A DNA stretch of 64,000 nt from Caproiciproducens galactitolivorans (GCF_026672255.1 NZ_JAPOHA010000002.1:98552-162551); one strand, 5' to 3'. Positions 35,214 to 44,988 are shown, numbered from the stretch's first letter. Notes: a model not told the origin generated them from the letters alone. Program-made: numbers and translations.

Positions 35214-36260
35214 ATGAAATTAACAAAGAAAATAACGGCATTTTCACTTGCCGTATGTATGGCTGTAACTGTTTTCTCCGGCTGCGCGAAGACTTCTTCC
35301 CCGGCGTCAAGTCAGGCGGAGGCATCGAGCCGGCCTTCTTCCGGCGCGCAGTCCGCGCCGCAGCAGAAAACAACGATTAAAATTGCGGCGCTGAAAGGTC
35401 CGACCGGGCTTGGCATGCTTCAGCTTATGAGTGAAAACGATGCAAAAACGGCGACTGAAAATTATGAATTTACAATTGTAAATTCACCGGATGAAATCGT
35501 ATCGAAAATCTCAAAGGGCGAAGTCGATGCGGCGGCTGTTCCCACCAATCTTGCGGCTGTGTTATACAACAAAACGGGCGGCAAGGTTCAAATGGCTGCG
35601 GTCAATACGCTTGGCGTTCTGTCGGTCTTAACAGACGGCGAAACCGTTCACAGTATAAAGGATTTAAAAGGGAAAACGGTCTATTCTTCCGGTCAGGGTG
35701 CTGTTCCGGAGTATGCGTTCAACTATATCTTAAAGCAAAACGGGCTGACGGTCGGCAAAGACGTAAAAGTAGAGTTTAAAGCGGAGCATGAGGAACTGGC
35801 TTCACTGGCCGCGACCGGGAAGGTGAAAATCGCCCTGCTGCCGGAACCGTTTGTTACCCAGGTGATGACGAAGAACAAAAACATGAAGGTTGCCCTGGAT
35901 TTAACCAAAGAATGGGATGCCGCGTCGGCCGGGAAAAGCGTACTCACGATGGGCTGCTTAATTGTTCGCAAGGATTTTGCGGAGAAGAACAAAGCTGCTT
36001 TCAATGCGTTCCTGGACGAATATAAAAAGTCAGCGGAATTCACCAATTCCAATGTTGATGAAGAGGCTGCGTTATCGGAAAAGTATCAGATTATGCCGGC
36101 CGCGGTTGCCAAAAAAGCGATTCCCAACTGCAATATTGTCTATATCGACGGCAATGAAATGAAAACAAAAATTCCCGATTTCTTAAATATCCTATACACA
36201 GCCAACAAGAAGTCCGTTGGAGGGAACTTGCCGGGTGAAGACTTCTATTACGCAAAGTAA
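35214..36260 (+). CDS. ABC-importer substrate-binding lipoprotein (NitT/TauT type)
   Basis: 348 residues. A lipoprotein signal peptide (basic start, hydrophobic core, Cys at about residue 24 in V-F-S-G-C-A) is followed by a Ser/Ala-rich linker and a two-lobe binding protein of the NMT1/SsuA class (K-I-A-A-L-K-G-P-T-G-L-G then G-E-V-D-A-A-A-V-P-T-N). The ligand cannot be deduced; sulfonates, nitrate or thiamine precursors are typical. The permease gene overlaps its 3' end. Confidence 0.88.
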   Translation: MKLTKKITAFSLAVCMAVTVFSGCAKTSSPASSQAEASSRPSSGAQSAPQQKTTIKIAALKGPTGLGMLQLMSENDAKTATENYEFTIVNSPDEIVSKISKGEVDAAAVPTNLAAVLYNKTGGKVQMAAVNTLGVLSVLTDGETVHSIKDLKGKTVYSSGQGAVPEYAFNYILKQNGLTVGKDVKVEFKAEHEELASLAATGKVKIALLPEPFVTQVMTKNKNMKVALDLTKEWDAASAGKSVLTMGCLIVRKDFAEKNKAAFNAFLDEYKKSAEFTNSNVDEEAALSEKYQIMPAAVAKKAIPNCNIVYIDGNEMKTKIPDFLNILYTANKKSVGGNLPGEDFYYAK

Positions 36261-37020
36261 AGGGTTGTTCCGCTACAAAACAATAAGGAAGCTGTTGGCT
36301 GCCGTATTTTGGCTTTGTGTATGGCAGTTGATTTATTTCGCTGTTAAGCAGGAGATACTCATCGTATCTCCTGTTCATGTTTTGCAAAAACTTGCGGAGC
36401 TCTCCCAAGACAGCGTTTTTTGGCTGACCGCGCTGTTTTCCATGACGCATATTCTGGAAGGTTTTCTGCTGGGCGTTTTCGCGGGAAGCGTATTGGCTTT
36501 TCTAACATCCGTTTCCCGTATGCTGTATGATATTTTTCATCCGGTGATCAGTATCATAAAAGCGACGCCGGTCGCTTCCTTTATCATTCTCGCACTGGTC
36601 TGGATTCCTTCCGTCCATGTTCCGGCATTTATCTCTTTTCTGATGGTAACACCGATTGTCTGGGCAAATGTTTTTAACGGAATCGAGAAGACAGACAAAA
36701 ACCTGCTGCAAATGGCTTCGGCTTATCGTTTTGGCGCTGTAAAAACGGTTCAGCGCGTTTATCTTCCATCCATTATGCCCTATTTTACGGCTGCCTGCAC
36801 AACGGGGATGGGCCTTGCGTGGAAAGCGGGAATCGCTGCGGAAGTGCTGGCAAATACCCATTTATCCATCGGCGGTCAGATCTACAATTCGAAAATATAT
36901 ATTGAAACGGACAGCCTGTTTGCCTGGACGGTTGTGGTTATTGCCATGAGCGTGCTTTTGGAATGGCTGATGGTTCGTTTTATGAAAACCGCAGGACAAA
37001 AATATAATGTTGAACAATGA
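36235..37020 (+). CDS. ABC transporter permease (NitT/TauT type)
   Basis: 261 residues from the GTG at 36235 (GGAGGG ten bases upstream), overlapping the binding-protein gene by 26 bases. About six membrane helices, and the cytoplasmic EAA-like loop near Y-R-F-G-A-V-K-T-V-Q-R-V-Y-L-P-S that contacts the ATPase. It forms the channel of the importer with the adjacent products. Confidence 0.88.
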   Translation: MKTSITQSKGLFRYKTIRKLLAAVFWLCVWQLIYFAVKQEILIVSPVHVLQKLAELSQDSVFWLTALFSMTHILEGFLLGVFAGSVLAFLTSVSRMLYDIFHPVISIIKATPVASFIILALVWIPSVHVPAFISFLMVTPIVWANVFNGIEKTDKNLLQMASAYRFGAVKTVQRVYLPSIMPYFTAACTTGMGLAWKAGIAAEVLANTHLSIGGQIYNSKIYIETDSLFAWTVVVIAMSVLLEWLMVRFMKTAGQKYNVEQ

Positions 37021-37652
37021 TGGGAAAGTGCGAATTGGAAATCATCGACCTGACAAAAACATATGAAGGCAAAAACGTACTGGACCGTTTTTCCTTAACG
37101 TTGCCGGGGAAGGGGACAGTCTGCCTGTACGGCCCCTCCGGATGCGGAAAAACAACGCTTTTAAACTGTATTGCAGGGCTGGAGCCTTATGATTCCGGCA
37201 GCATTACGGGGACGGAAGACCTGAAAATCGCGTACCTCTTTCAGGAAGACCGTCTTTTGCCCTGGATTTCCGCTGCGGAAAATATTGCGGCCGTTCTTCG
37301 GGGAAGGAAAGAGCAGAATCGGGAGGAAGCCCGCAAATGGATGCGGCTTGTAGGGCTGGAGGGCGAAGATGAGAAACTGCCCGCCCAGCTGAGCGGCGGC
37401 ATGAAGCGCCGCGTTGCCATTGCACGCACGCTTGCCTATGGCGGGAATCTTTTTCTTCTGGATGAACCCTTTCGGGCGCTTGACCCGGAAAGTAAGGAGC
37501 AAATGATCTCTTTAATGAAAAATAAAACCGATGATGCGCTGAAAATACTGGTAACGCATGATCTGCAGGAAGCCGAAATGCTTGCGGACGTTACCTATAT
37601 TCTGAGCGGGCCACCAGTCAGGATTAATAAAAAAACAGTACGAAATTTGTAG
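37017..37652 (+). CDS. ABC transporter ATPase (NitT/TauT type)
   Basis: 211 residues, a little shorter than usual for the family. Walker A GPSGCGKTTLLN, Q-loop in LFQEDRLLPW, signature LSGGMKRRVAIAR, Walker B NLFLLDEPF and the switch His in LVTHD are all present. It powers the importer encoded by the two preceding genes and overlaps the permease by ATGA. An in-frame ATG three bases later is an equally possible start. Confidence 0.93.
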   Translation: MMGKCELEIIDLTKTYEGKNVLDRFSLTLPGKGTVCLYGPSGCGKTTLLNCIAGLEPYDSGSITGTEDLKIAYLFQEDRLLPWISAAENIAAVLRGRKEQNREEARKWMRLVGLEGEDEKLPAQLSGGMKRRVAIARTLAYGGNLFLLDEPFRALDPESKEQMISLMKNKTDDALKILVTHDLQEAEMLADVTYILSGPPVRINKKTVRNL

Positions 37653-37753
37653 AAAATTATGGGGTTAACCATTTCTTCATAATTTGTCTCTTTTATTCGT
37701 AACAGGTTTGTGCTATACTAAACCGGTTAAATTGTTATGGTAGGAGTATTCAC

Positions 37754-39664
37754 ATGAAGAATCAAAAAGCGACATTCGGAAAATCTTTTATACAAATTAT
37801 AATAGATATCCTCTGCGTATTCTTTAGCTATTGGATTGCGTTTATTTTACGTTACGACGGTCAGATTTTTCCGCGTGACTATGACCTCGAATCTTTTCGG
37901 GCCTGGATGCCGTGGATTACGGTTATTTATATTGCCAGCTTCTTCCTGTTCCGTTTTTATTCAACGATGTGGCAGTTTGCAAGCCTGGATGAGCTTTTGC
38001 TGATCTTTTATGGGACAACCTTTGCGGCGCTGATTGTTACGATTACAGGCTTTGCCTTTTCGCAGCAAATATCGTGGCAGATTTTGCATGTACGGCGTTT
38101 CCCATGGGGCGTTTATATTATGGCATGGGTAATCGCCATCTTCCTGGTTGGCGCGTCCCGATTCAGTTTTCGACTGATTCGCCGGATGAAGCGAAAAAGC
38201 CAGATCAATAAGCAGGACAGCGAAGAATTCCACCGCGTTATGGTTATCGGCGCGGGGGAAATGGGTTCCATGGTTATCAAAGATATGAAGACCGCGCCGG
38301 AAAGCAAGGGGATTCCTGTTATCGCAATTGATGACGACCGGAGAAAAAGAGGAACCCGGATTCACGGCGTAAAAGTTGTGGGCGGCCGGGAAAGCATTCC
38401 GAAAATGGCGGCCCGGTATAACATCGACCAAATCCTGCTGGCGATTGCTTCCGCGAAAAAGAAGGACAAGCAGGATATCCTGAACATATGCTCTAAAACG
38501 GGCTGCCAGCTGAAAACCATCCCAGCGCTGTATGAAATCATTGAAGACAGCGCCGACCCGCTCAAAATCCGCGATGTGGATATTATCGACCTTTTGGGCA
38601 GGGACGAAATTCATTTAAATACGGATGAAATCAGCGGTTACCTGAAAAACAAGACCGTTCTGGTAACGGGCGGCGGCGGATCGATCGGCAGCGAGCTTTG
38701 CCGCCAGATCGCCTACTTCAATCCGAAAAAACTGATTATTTTTGATATTTATGAAAATAACGCGTACGATTTGCAAAATGAACTCCTGATGCGTTTCAAG
38801 CATTTGAATCTGGAAGTTCTGATCGGTTCTGTCCGTGACAAGGGAAGAATCGAGCATGTCTTTTCCGTTTGCAAGCCGGATGTCGTTTTCCATGCGGCGG
38901 CGCACAAGCATGTTCCGCTGATGGAAATGAGCCCGGGCGAAGCGGTGAAAAACAATGTTTTCGGTACGCTTAATGTCGCGCAGACATGCGACAAGTTCGG
39001 CGTAAAGCGCATGGTGCTGATTTCTACGGATAAGGCGGTTAACCCGACCAATATCATGGGTGCGACCAAACGCATATGCGAATTGATTATTCAGTATTAC
39101 AGCCGGCACAGCAAAACGGATTATGTGGCGGTTCGCTTCGGTAATGTGCTGGGCAGCAACGGCAGCGTGATTCCTCTCTTTAAAAAGCAGATTGCGAACG
39201 GCGGCCCGGTTACCGTAACCCATCCGGATATCATCCGCTATTTTATGACCATTCCGGAGGCGGCCCGGTTGGTTATTCAGGCGGGCGGAATGGCGCGCGG
39301 CGGAGAAATCTTTGTTTTGGATATGGGCCAGCCTGTCAAAATCGTTGATTTGGCGCGCAATTTAATCCGTCTTTCCGGTTTGCAGCCGGACGTTGACATT
39401 AAGATCGTGTACACCGGCCTTCGTCCCGGCGAAAAGCTATACGAGGAACTGCTTCTGGACAGCGAAGGCGGATGCCAGAAGACGAGCCATGAACTGATTT
39501 ACATCGGAACCCCGATTCCTTTTAATGAAGACACCTTTATCAGCCAGGTAGAACAGCTCAGAGCGGTTGCCGGCGTCGATAACGTAAAGATGATGGGTAT
39601 TGTCCATGAGCTGGTGCCGACGTATTCCGGCCATGCTGAGGAAACGGATGCGCTCGCCAATTAA
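37754..39664 (+). CDS. CapD/WbpM-type UDP-GlcNAc 4,6-dehydratase
   Basis: 636 residues. Four membrane helices in the first 130 residues, a CoA-binding-like Rossmann domain (VMVIGAGEMGSMV, about 160), then an extended SDR domain with LVTGGGGSIGSELCRQI near 300 and the active-site region T-N-I-M-G-A-T-K with the modified catalytic triad. It makes a 4-keto-6-deoxy UDP-sugar for polysaccharide or glycan synthesis, possibly including flagellin glycosylation. It stands alone, but the polysaccharide operon lies 7 kb upstream. Confidence 0.93.
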   Translation: MKNQKATFGKSFIQIIIDILCVFFSYWIAFILRYDGQIFPRDYDLESFRAWMPWITVIYIASFFLFRFYSTMWQFASLDELLLIFYGTTFAALIVTITGFAFSQQISWQILHVRRFPWGVYIMAWVIAIFLVGASRFSFRLIRRMKRKSQINKQDSEEFHRVMVIGAGEMGSMVIKDMKTAPESKGIPVIAIDDDRRKRGTRIHGVKVVGGRESIPKMAARYNIDQILLAIASAKKKDKQDILNICSKTGCQLKTIPALYEIIEDSADPLKIRDVDIIDLLGRDEIHLNTDEISGYLKNKTVLVTGGGGSIGSELCRQIAYFNPKKLIIFDIYENNAYDLQNELLMRFKHLNLEVLIGSVRDKGRIEHVFSVCKPDVVFHAAAHKHVPLMEMSPGEAVKNNVFGTLNVAQTCDKFGVKRMVLISTDKAVNPTNIMGATKRICELIIQYYSRHSKTDYVAVRFGNVLGSNGSVIPLFKKQIANGGPVTVTHPDIIRYFMTIPEAARLVIQAGGMARGGEIFVLDMGQPVKIVDLARNLIRLSGLQPDVDIKIVYTGLRPGEKLYEELLLDSEGGCQKTSHELIYIGTPIPFNEDTFISQVEQLRAVAGVDNVKMMGIVHELVPTYSGHAEETDALAN

Positions 39665-39683
39665 GTCTTGCTATTTTTGTACA

Positions 39684-39717
39684 GAAAACCCGCAGACAGT
39701 TTTGCCTGCGGGTTTGT
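39684..39717. terminator. Bidirectional terminator between capD-type gene and tdk
   Basis: AAACCCGCAG(A/G)C arms with an AGTTTT loop, A-rich before and T-rich after. It serves both converging genes. Confidence 0.8.
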
Positions 39718-40302
39718 TTATTTCTGTTCTGAATTTCGAATTACACCGGTTCGGTTGTTTTTCCAGCATTTGTAGCATAAACCGATATAGCTTTCATTTC
39801 CTCCCAACAGCACCTGCTCACCCTCCCGGACGATTTTTCCATTGCATATTCTGGCGTTCACTTCCGCCTTCCTTCCGCAGGTGCAGACCGATTTGATTTC
39901 CGTTAAAGAATCCGCGATTTCAAACAGCCGTTTGCTTCCTTCAAACATGTGCGTCTGAAAATCGGTCTTCAATCCAAAGCATAGAACAGGTACAAATTCC
40001 ATCGCGATATCTTTCAGCTGATCGATCTGTATGCCGGATAAAAACTGTGCTTCGTCTATAATCAAAACATCGTACCGGTTTTTCAAATACCAGTCGTAGA
40101 GATTCATGGACTTATCAATGAGAATTCCGTTGTCCTTTAACCCGATCCTCGATTTTACAATTGTCAGGCCGTCCCGGTTATCGATGGAAGGCTTCATCAG
40201 CCCGACACGGTATCCTTTTTCTTCATAATTGAATTTTACCATCAATGCCTGAGCGGTTTTGCTACTGCCCATAGCGCCGTATTTAAAATAAAGCTTTGGC
40301 AA
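39718..40302 (-). CDS. tdk: Thymidine kinase
   Basis: 194 residues from a TTG at 40302, chosen because GGAGGA lies six bases before it and the family starts at L-Y-F-K-Y-G. P-loop G-A-M-G-S-S-K-T, catalytic region D-E-A-Q-F-L, a zinc-binding C-T-C-G / C-Y-K-C pair and the lasso segment. This is a type II (TK1-like) enzyme that phosphorylates thymidine in the salvage pathway. Confidence 0.94.
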   Translation of the reverse strand: MPKLYFKYGAMGSSKTAQALMVKFNYEEKGYRVGLMKPSIDNRDGLTIVKSRIGLKDNGILIDKSMNLYDWYLKNRYDVLIIDEAQFLSGIQIDQLKDIAMEFVPVLCFGLKTDFQTHMFEGSKRLFEIADSLTEIKSVCTCGRKAEVNARICNGKIVREGEQVLLGGNESYIGLCYKCWKNNRTGVIRNSEQK

Positions 40303-40428
40303 TTTGATTCCTCCATTTTTGTTTGTCTCTTCATAGTATAGCATCCTTTTGTCCATTCGAAAATACCGGAGTTTTCCCGGATTGTTCCTTCTAAACGGCG
40401 CATATACATAAACTAAGGAGGCTGTATT

Positions 40429-41205
40429 ATGAGAATTCTGATTCTAACGCGAAAAAGGATGCTGACGGTTCTTTGCTGTCTGCTTTGCGGCGTTCTGGCG
40501 GTTTTTCTTGCTTTTCAGGGCATAGCGGCGCTGACGGCGTCGTCCAGTAAGCGTCTCATTCCGATTTATTGTGTGAAAACGAACGAGAAGAAAGTCGCTA
40601 TCTCTTTTGACGCTGCATGGGGAAATGAGCAGACACAGACATTAATTGATATTCTAAATAAATATCATGTAAAAACAACGTTTTTCGTGGTCGGCGCGTG
40701 GGTGGATAAATACCCGGAATCCGTAAAGGCGCTTACCGACGCCGGGCACGAGGTCTGCAATCATTCCGATACCCATCCGCATATGCCAAAGCTTTCCCGC
40801 GGTGATATGGCGGCCCAAATAACCAACTGTAATGAAAAATTAAAGAAAGCAGCCGGAAAGAGCCCTATCCTTTTCCGCCCTCCGTACGGGGACTATGACA
40901 ACGCCTTGATGGAGACGGTGAAGTCGGTGAATATGTATTGTATACAGTGGGATGTCGACAGCCTAGACTGGAAGAATCCGGCGCCGGATGCCATTGTAAA
41001 GCGCGTTATGTCGCAGGTGAAGCCCGGTTCCATTGTTCTATTCCATAACGGCGCGAAAAATACGCCGACGGCTTTACCGTCTGTGATTGAAGCGCTGCAA
41101 AGTCAGGGGTATCAGATTGTTCCGGTGTCGCAGCTCATTTATAAGGACCATTACACAATCGACAGCTCCGGAATGCAGGTACCGGACGGAAATGCGTCAA
41201 ATTGA
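40429..41205 (+). CDS. Polysaccharide deacetylase, PdaB-like
   Basis: 258 residues. An N-terminal membrane anchor (about 12-35) is followed by a NodB-homology domain. Metal and catalytic positions: ISFDAAWG (motif 1), H-S-D-T-H-P-H (motif 2), R-P-P-Y-G-D-Y (motif 3) and the C-terminal L-F-H-N-G. PdaB homologues are needed late in Bacillus sporulation for spore stability. Substituting A-A for the usual D-D in motif 1 (DAAWG) is seen in the PdaB group. AAGGAGG precedes the ATG. Confidence 0.88.
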   Translation: MRILILTRKRMLTVLCCLLCGVLAVFLAFQGIAALTASSSKRLIPIYCVKTNEKKVAISFDAAWGNEQTQTLIDILNKYHVKTTFFVVGAWVDKYPESVKALTDAGHEVCNHSDTHPHMPKLSRGDMAAQITNCNEKLKKAAGKSPILFRPPYGDYDNALMETVKSVNMYCIQWDVDSLDWKNPAPDAIVKRVMSQVKPGSIVLFHNGAKNTPTALPSVIEALQSQGYQIVPVSQLIYKDHYTIDSSGMQVPDGNASN

Positions 41206-41370
41206 AAAAAAGGCTTAAAAGAATACAGGAATCGAATCATAAAAATTGTCCTCTCAGCTTCCATTCTGAAAGGATGATTTTCTTTTTCTAAACGGTCAAC
41301 GTTCAAAAACAGGCTGATCTTCTATGCAGGCCGATACTATATTTTACAACAAAGGCAGGTGTTCGATGCG

Positions 41371-42180
41371 ATGTATATTACCATTCAGAAAAAACAAATA
41401 GCGATCGTATTGGGGTGTTTCGTTCTCCTTTTGGCAGCCATCCTGAAATTCAGCCGTCAGCAGCCGACAGCCGCTGTAGAAACTTTAGCCGCCAATACGA
41501 ACTGGGGACTTGGCTTTGGAGAGAAAGGGAAACAGCCTACGGGCAATGCTTCCCCCGATTTTTTAAAGCAATATAACGCATACTATGTGGGAGCGGCGGA
41601 TAAGAAAGTTATTTATCTGACATTTGACGCCGGGTACGAAGCCGGATATACGCCGGCAATTCTGGACGCGCTGAAAAAGCACAATGTAAAAGCAACCTTT
41701 TTTGTGGTGGGAAATTATCTGAATACAAGCCCGGATTTAGTGAAACGGATGCTTGCGGAAGGCCATATTGTAGGGAATCATACCAACACGCATCCGGATA
41801 TGTCAAAAATTTCGGATATGGAATCGTTCAAGAAGGAAATTTCCGGGGTTGAAACGAAATTTAAAGAGATCACGGGGAAGGATTTGCAGAAATATTATCG
41901 CCCGCCCCAAGGAAAATACAGCGTCAACAACCTGAAACAAGCCAACGAGCTTGGTTATAAAACAATCTTCTGGAGCCTTGCCTACGTGGACTGGTACAGG
42001 GATAAGCAGCCTACAAAGGAGCAGGCGTTCGATAAACTCCTTACCCGAATCCATCCGGGCGCCATCGTACTGCTTCACAGTACTTCCAAAACAAATTCGG
42101 AAATATTGGATGAATTACTGTCCAAGTGGGAAGCTCTGGGGTATACCTTCGGAACCCTGAATGAATTGAGCGGAAAATAA
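41371..42180 (+). CDS. Spore-cortex-type polysaccharide deacetylase, PdaA-like
   Basis: 269 residues from ATG 41371; a GTG four codons earlier is the alternative. A membrane anchor at about 7-25 and a NodB domain with L-T-F-D-A-G-Y-E-A-G-Y, H-T-N-T-H-P-D and R-P-P-Q-G-K-Y match PdaA, which removes the N-acetyl group from muramic acid on the way to muramic-delta-lactam in spore cortex. It is adjacent to a PdaB-like gene and near SASP, consistent with a sporulation cluster. Confidence 0.87.
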   Translation: MYITIQKKQIAIVLGCFVLLLAAILKFSRQQPTAAVETLAANTNWGLGFGEKGKQPTGNASPDFLKQYNAYYVGAADKKVIYLTFDAGYEAGYTPAILDALKKHNVKATFFVVGNYLNTSPDLVKRMLAEGHIVGNHTNTHPDMSKISDMESFKKEISGVETKFKEITGKDLQKYYRPPQGKYSVNNLKQANELGYKTIFWSLAYVDWYRDKQPTKEQAFDKLLTRIHPGAIVLLHSTSKTNSEILDELLSKWEALGYTFGTLNELSGK

Positions 42181-42284
42181 ATTGATCCTAGGTGGTCTTC
42201 GAAATCGGGTATCGGGCGGAAATCGCCGCATTGTAAAAAAACGAATTGTAAATTATAATGGTATCAAGGAAAAAAAGTGAGAAA

Positions 42285-42503
42285 ATGGCCAGGATTATGG
42301 ATATACGGAAATGCGACCGGGATATTCGGGTGAATAATAAGACCGTTATGGATGTCCACTACAATGATGAATATTTTTCCATGTGGGTATACAAAGCGGG
42401 GCAGGAGCGCGGGATGGATCTGTGCCCGCTCAATATTCAGCTGGATTCTGAAATGGCCGGGCGGCTGGTAAATTATCTGAATCTGTTTTTAAATAAAAAT
42501 TAA
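42285..42503 (+). CDS. Small conserved-type hypothetical protein
   Basis: 72 residues, mixed alpha/beta, no signal peptide or membrane segment. It begins MARIMDIRKCDRDIRV and ends in an amphipathic helix (S-E-M-A-G-R-L-V-N-Y-L-N-L-F-L). I do not recognise it. The start at 42285 is chosen over 42258 because the only purine-rich upstream stretch, AAGGAAAAAAAGTGAG, lies between them. It is between the PdaA-like and SASP genes. Confidence 0.55.
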   Translation: MARIMDIRKCDRDIRVNNKTVMDVHYNDEYFSMWVYKAGQERGMDLCPLNIQLDSEMAGRLVNYLNLFLNKN

Positions 42504-42578
42504 CAAATTTTATTGTTACATACTTTCCGCGCAACAGTAAATAATGTTTATAGAACTTACGGAAAGCGAGCGTAAACA

Positions 42579-43121
42579 ATGATAAATATTATTTTGTGCG
42601 GCAAGCCGGTCGACACGACCGTATCATGCACGCTGCTTCCCACATTGGAAAGATACGGCGGCGTTCAGTACTTTAACGGAAAAAGCCTTGAACAATATGG
42701 AAGCGGGACCATAAAGTATCTTGTATATGACTGTGAAAACCTTCCGCAGATCAATTTTGAAAAAGGCATTATTCTGTTTAAAAACAGTTTTATTTCCTCA
42801 GAAAAAATGAATATACCGAATGGTTTTTTATGTATTCTCGAAATGAAAAATTCCCATGCCGCGGAAATCCTGAACGGTACTGGAGCCGCGGCAATCACCT
42901 GCGGAACGAGTTCAAAAGACACGCTGAGTATTGCGGGACTTGATGAAGCAAGCGCCACGCTGAGCCTTCAGAGAAGCGTACGGACGGTTGAAGGAAAGAT
43001 TCTGGAGCCCCATGATTTTACGGTAAAGCTGCTGTCACAGCTAAGCCCGACCCGGATTCTGGCCGTATGCGCCGCATTGCTACTTTCAGGGGAAGATTCG
43101 TCACTGGAATATGTCATTTAA
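42579..43121 (+). CDS. Hypothetical protein upstream of SASP
   Basis: 180 residues, cytoplasmic, no recognised domain. The C-terminal half (A-A-I-T-C-G-T-S-S-K-D-T-L then I-L-A-V-C-A-A-L-L-L-S-G) distantly recalls the end of the middle domain of Mur ligases, but no P-loop is present, so this may be a degenerate relative or chance. GGAAAGCGAG precedes the ATG. Lies between spore-related genes. Confidence 0.6.
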   Translation: MINIILCGKPVDTTVSCTLLPTLERYGGVQYFNGKSLEQYGSGTIKYLVYDCENLPQINFEKGIILFKNSFISSEKMNIPNGFLCILEMKNSHAAEILNGTGAAAITCGTSSKDTLSIAGLDEASATLSLQRSVRTVEGKILEPHDFTVKLLSQLSPTRILAVCAALLLSGEDSSLEYVI

Positions 43122-43139
43122 TTTTCAATAAATTTACAC

Positions 43140-43168
43140 TCATAAATGCTTTTAAGATACGCAAAATA
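43140..43168 (+). promoter_or_regulatory. Possible forespore (sigma-G/F-type) promoter of SASP
   Basis: TCATAA, 16 bases, CAAAATA lies about 50 bases before the SASP gene and loosely resembles a sigma-G promoter (TGAATA, CATACTA). Weak match supported mainly by gene type. Confidence 0.3.
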
Positions 43169-43219
43169 GAAATGCAAACGCAAGACAAACAAATTTGAAA
43201 TTTAAGGAGTGTTTTGATT

Positions 43220-43417
43220 ATGCCTTCTAGAAGTAATAGAAGTGTTGTCCCTGAAGCAAGAGCAGCCCTTGATAAGTTTAAGATGGAAGCCGCTTCTGAA
43301 GTTGGCGTTAACTTAAAGCAAGGTTACAACGGCGACTTGACCTCTAAAGAGGCTGGTTCTGTCGGTGGCCAGATGGTCAAAAATATGATTAAGAGCTACG
43401 AGCAGGGCATGAAGTAA
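43220..43417 (+). CDS. Alpha/beta-type small acid-soluble spore protein
   Basis: 65 residues with the SASP signature: A-L-D-K-F-K-M-E-A-A-S-E-V-G-V and then the DNA-binding segment beginning T-S-K-E-A-G-S-V-G-G and ending V-K-N-M-I. The E-V-G-V motif includes the GPR protease cleavage site between E and V/I. Such proteins coat forespore DNA and protect it from damage. Direct evidence that the organism forms spores. AAGGAG precedes the ATG. Confidence 0.95.
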   Translation: MPSRSNRSVVPEARAALDKFKMEAASEVGVNLKQGYNGDLTSKEAGSVGGQMVKNMIKSYEQGMK

Positions 43418-43430
43418 ATTCCCTAAAATG

Positions 43431-43458
43431 AAGCGTCACGCCGAAAGGCGTGGCGCTT
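43431..43458. terminator. Terminator after SASP
   Basis: GCGTCACGCC-GAAA-GGCGTGGCGC followed by TTTAAAA; one G-T wobble. Confidence 0.8.
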
Positions 43459-43471
43459 TAAAATTTGCCTG

Positions 43472-44128
43472 TCATTCGTGTTTAACGATTACGCCTAACA
43501 GGCCGATTAAATCCGCTGCCTGAAACATATTGATAATAGCGCCCTTTAGCTCAACGGGCGGGGCCGACACGATCGGCGCGGTAAATTCATTGTTGGTAAA
43601 GTCTACGGTAGCCAACATGGTTTTGAAAAAGTTATTCTTCACAAATTTGGATTCCCTTGCCGCAAATTTTTTCAGCTTGGTTTCTGCCATCGACGATTCT
43701 GTAAAATCGATGTGATCGAATAAGACGTCCGTTAATTTCGCTTTATTAAAATACGAAAACTGAAAATTTGATTTTTCAAAAGTTCCTTGTTTTATAATCG
43801 TCTCATTCATATCTACGCCGATGCATTTACAGGAACCGAACCGGCATCGTTCAAAATAAGCGCCCGTAAATTTACTGTTTGACAGATCGCAGTTTTGAAA
43901 GAGAACATCCGTAAAACTTGCATTTTCAAAATTGCAATGATGAAAGACGCAATTTTCGAAGATACAATTTTTCACTTCCATTTTAAAAAAATCCATGCTT
44001 TCGATTTGCTCTTTCGCGCATTTTATTTCCGAAACCGGCCGTTCTTCCAACAGGCGGCCTTGGGCAAAGGAAGAAAAGTCATCAACCGGATGGAGCTCTT
44101 TTGCTGTTTGTGGCTGTATGATATTCAT
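43472..44128 (-). CDS. Pentapeptide-repeat protein
   Basis: 218 residues. From about residue 52 to 175 it consists of A(D/N)LXX-type five-residue repeats, with Phe or Leu at the centre of each (for example [15 protein letters not shown]), giving a right-handed beta helix. Qnr and MfpA-type members mimic DNA and protect gyrase, but many pentapeptide proteins have no known role, and the rich Cys/Phe content here is not diagnostic. Monocistronic. Confidence 0.85.
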   Translation of the reverse strand: MNIIQPQTAKELHPVDDFSSFAQGRLLEERPVSEIKCAKEQIESMDFFKMEVKNCIFENCVFHHCNFENASFTDVLFQNCDLSNSKFTGAYFERCRFGSCKCIGVDMNETIIKQGTFEKSNFQFSYFNKAKLTDVLFDHIDFTESSMAETKLKKFAARESKFVKNNFFKTMLATVDFTNNEFTAPIVSAPPVELKGAIINMFQAADLIGLLGVIVKHE

Positions 44129-44340
44129 ATTACGATTCCTTTTGTAAAATTATTTTGCTATAGCTGAAAATTTCCTTATACGCAAAATGTTTTTCTGTCT
44201 TTATATTACAAAGTATACAATACGTTATTCGCATAATCAAGTTGGATTCGTTTCAGAAAAATACTTTATAAAAAGGAAGGAGCAGAATTTCGATCTGCTC
44301 CCTGTAACTTTTGTTAAATTGGTTTTATTTGCGATCGATA

Positions 44341-44868
44341 TTAGCCGAATTGCTTTTTAATCCCTTTTGCCATATAATCCGCCATCATCGAAGCCTGATC
44401 TTCGATAATGTCATACAACGCTATATCTTTGGCATACTGGCCGCGCAGGCGGTATGTCGCTTCATCTTCTGTTAACTTCAAATGTTCATGGAGCATAAGT
44501 TTCCATTCGTTTTCAGACCAATACGGATTGATACTTGCCAGGAATTTAGCGATCTCATCTGCGTTTGCATACCATTTCTTTCTTTCTTCGTCTGCTGCTT
44601 CCGTATCACCGGCCTTGGCGGCGTTAACCAGTTTGCTGGCTGTAATAAGATGGTCAGAGAGAAGCCTTTCAAACCTTCTTGCTTTTTCCTCGCCGTAAAA
44701 AGGTTTTAAAACGGTGTAAAGGTCCGCAGGATTCCGCAGAAGTCTTTTCGTAACATATTGCAGGTCCCCTAAATCCGCCGCAGTACTGATAATCAATGAT
44801 CTTGTCCACAGAACATGCTCTTGCCATAATTTTCGAAAAAGATTTATGAATTCACAGTTATCGTTCAT
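44341..44868 (-). CDS. Helical protein of unknown function
   Basis: 175 residues, all alpha, no signal peptide. Begins C-E-F-I-N-L-F-R-K-L-W-Q-E-H-V-L-W-T-R-S and contains several His and acidic residues spaced along helices (W-Q-E-H, L-H-E-H-L). Homologues in Clostridia are sometimes mislabelled acetylglutamate kinase; no kinase motif is present. The spacing is compatible with a four-helix metal-binding bundle, which is speculation. Confidence 0.6.
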   Translation of the reverse strand: MNDNCEFINLFRKLWQEHVLWTRSLIISTAADLGDLQYVTKRLLRNPADLYTVLKPFYGEEKARRFERLLSDHLITASKLVNAAKAGDTEAADEERKKWYANADEIAKFLASINPYWSENEWKLMLHEHLKLTEDEATYRLRGQYAKDIALYDIIEDQASMMADYMAKGIKKQFG

Positions 44869-44965
44869 ACACTTTGTCCCCTTTATCGTATTGTACTGGT
44901 ACTATAATATGCGGCTTATGTCATGTGATAAACTGCAATTCCAAAAGGGGAGTCGGCCAATAAAA

Positions 44966-44988
44966 AAGCAGAGGGCTAAGCCTCTGCA
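44966..44988 (-). terminator. Terminator overlapping the stop of the 47-residue gene
   Basis: Reverse strand GCAGAGGC-TTAG-CCCTCTGC then TTTTTTATT. The TAG stop codon of the small gene forms part of the loop. Confidence 0.8.
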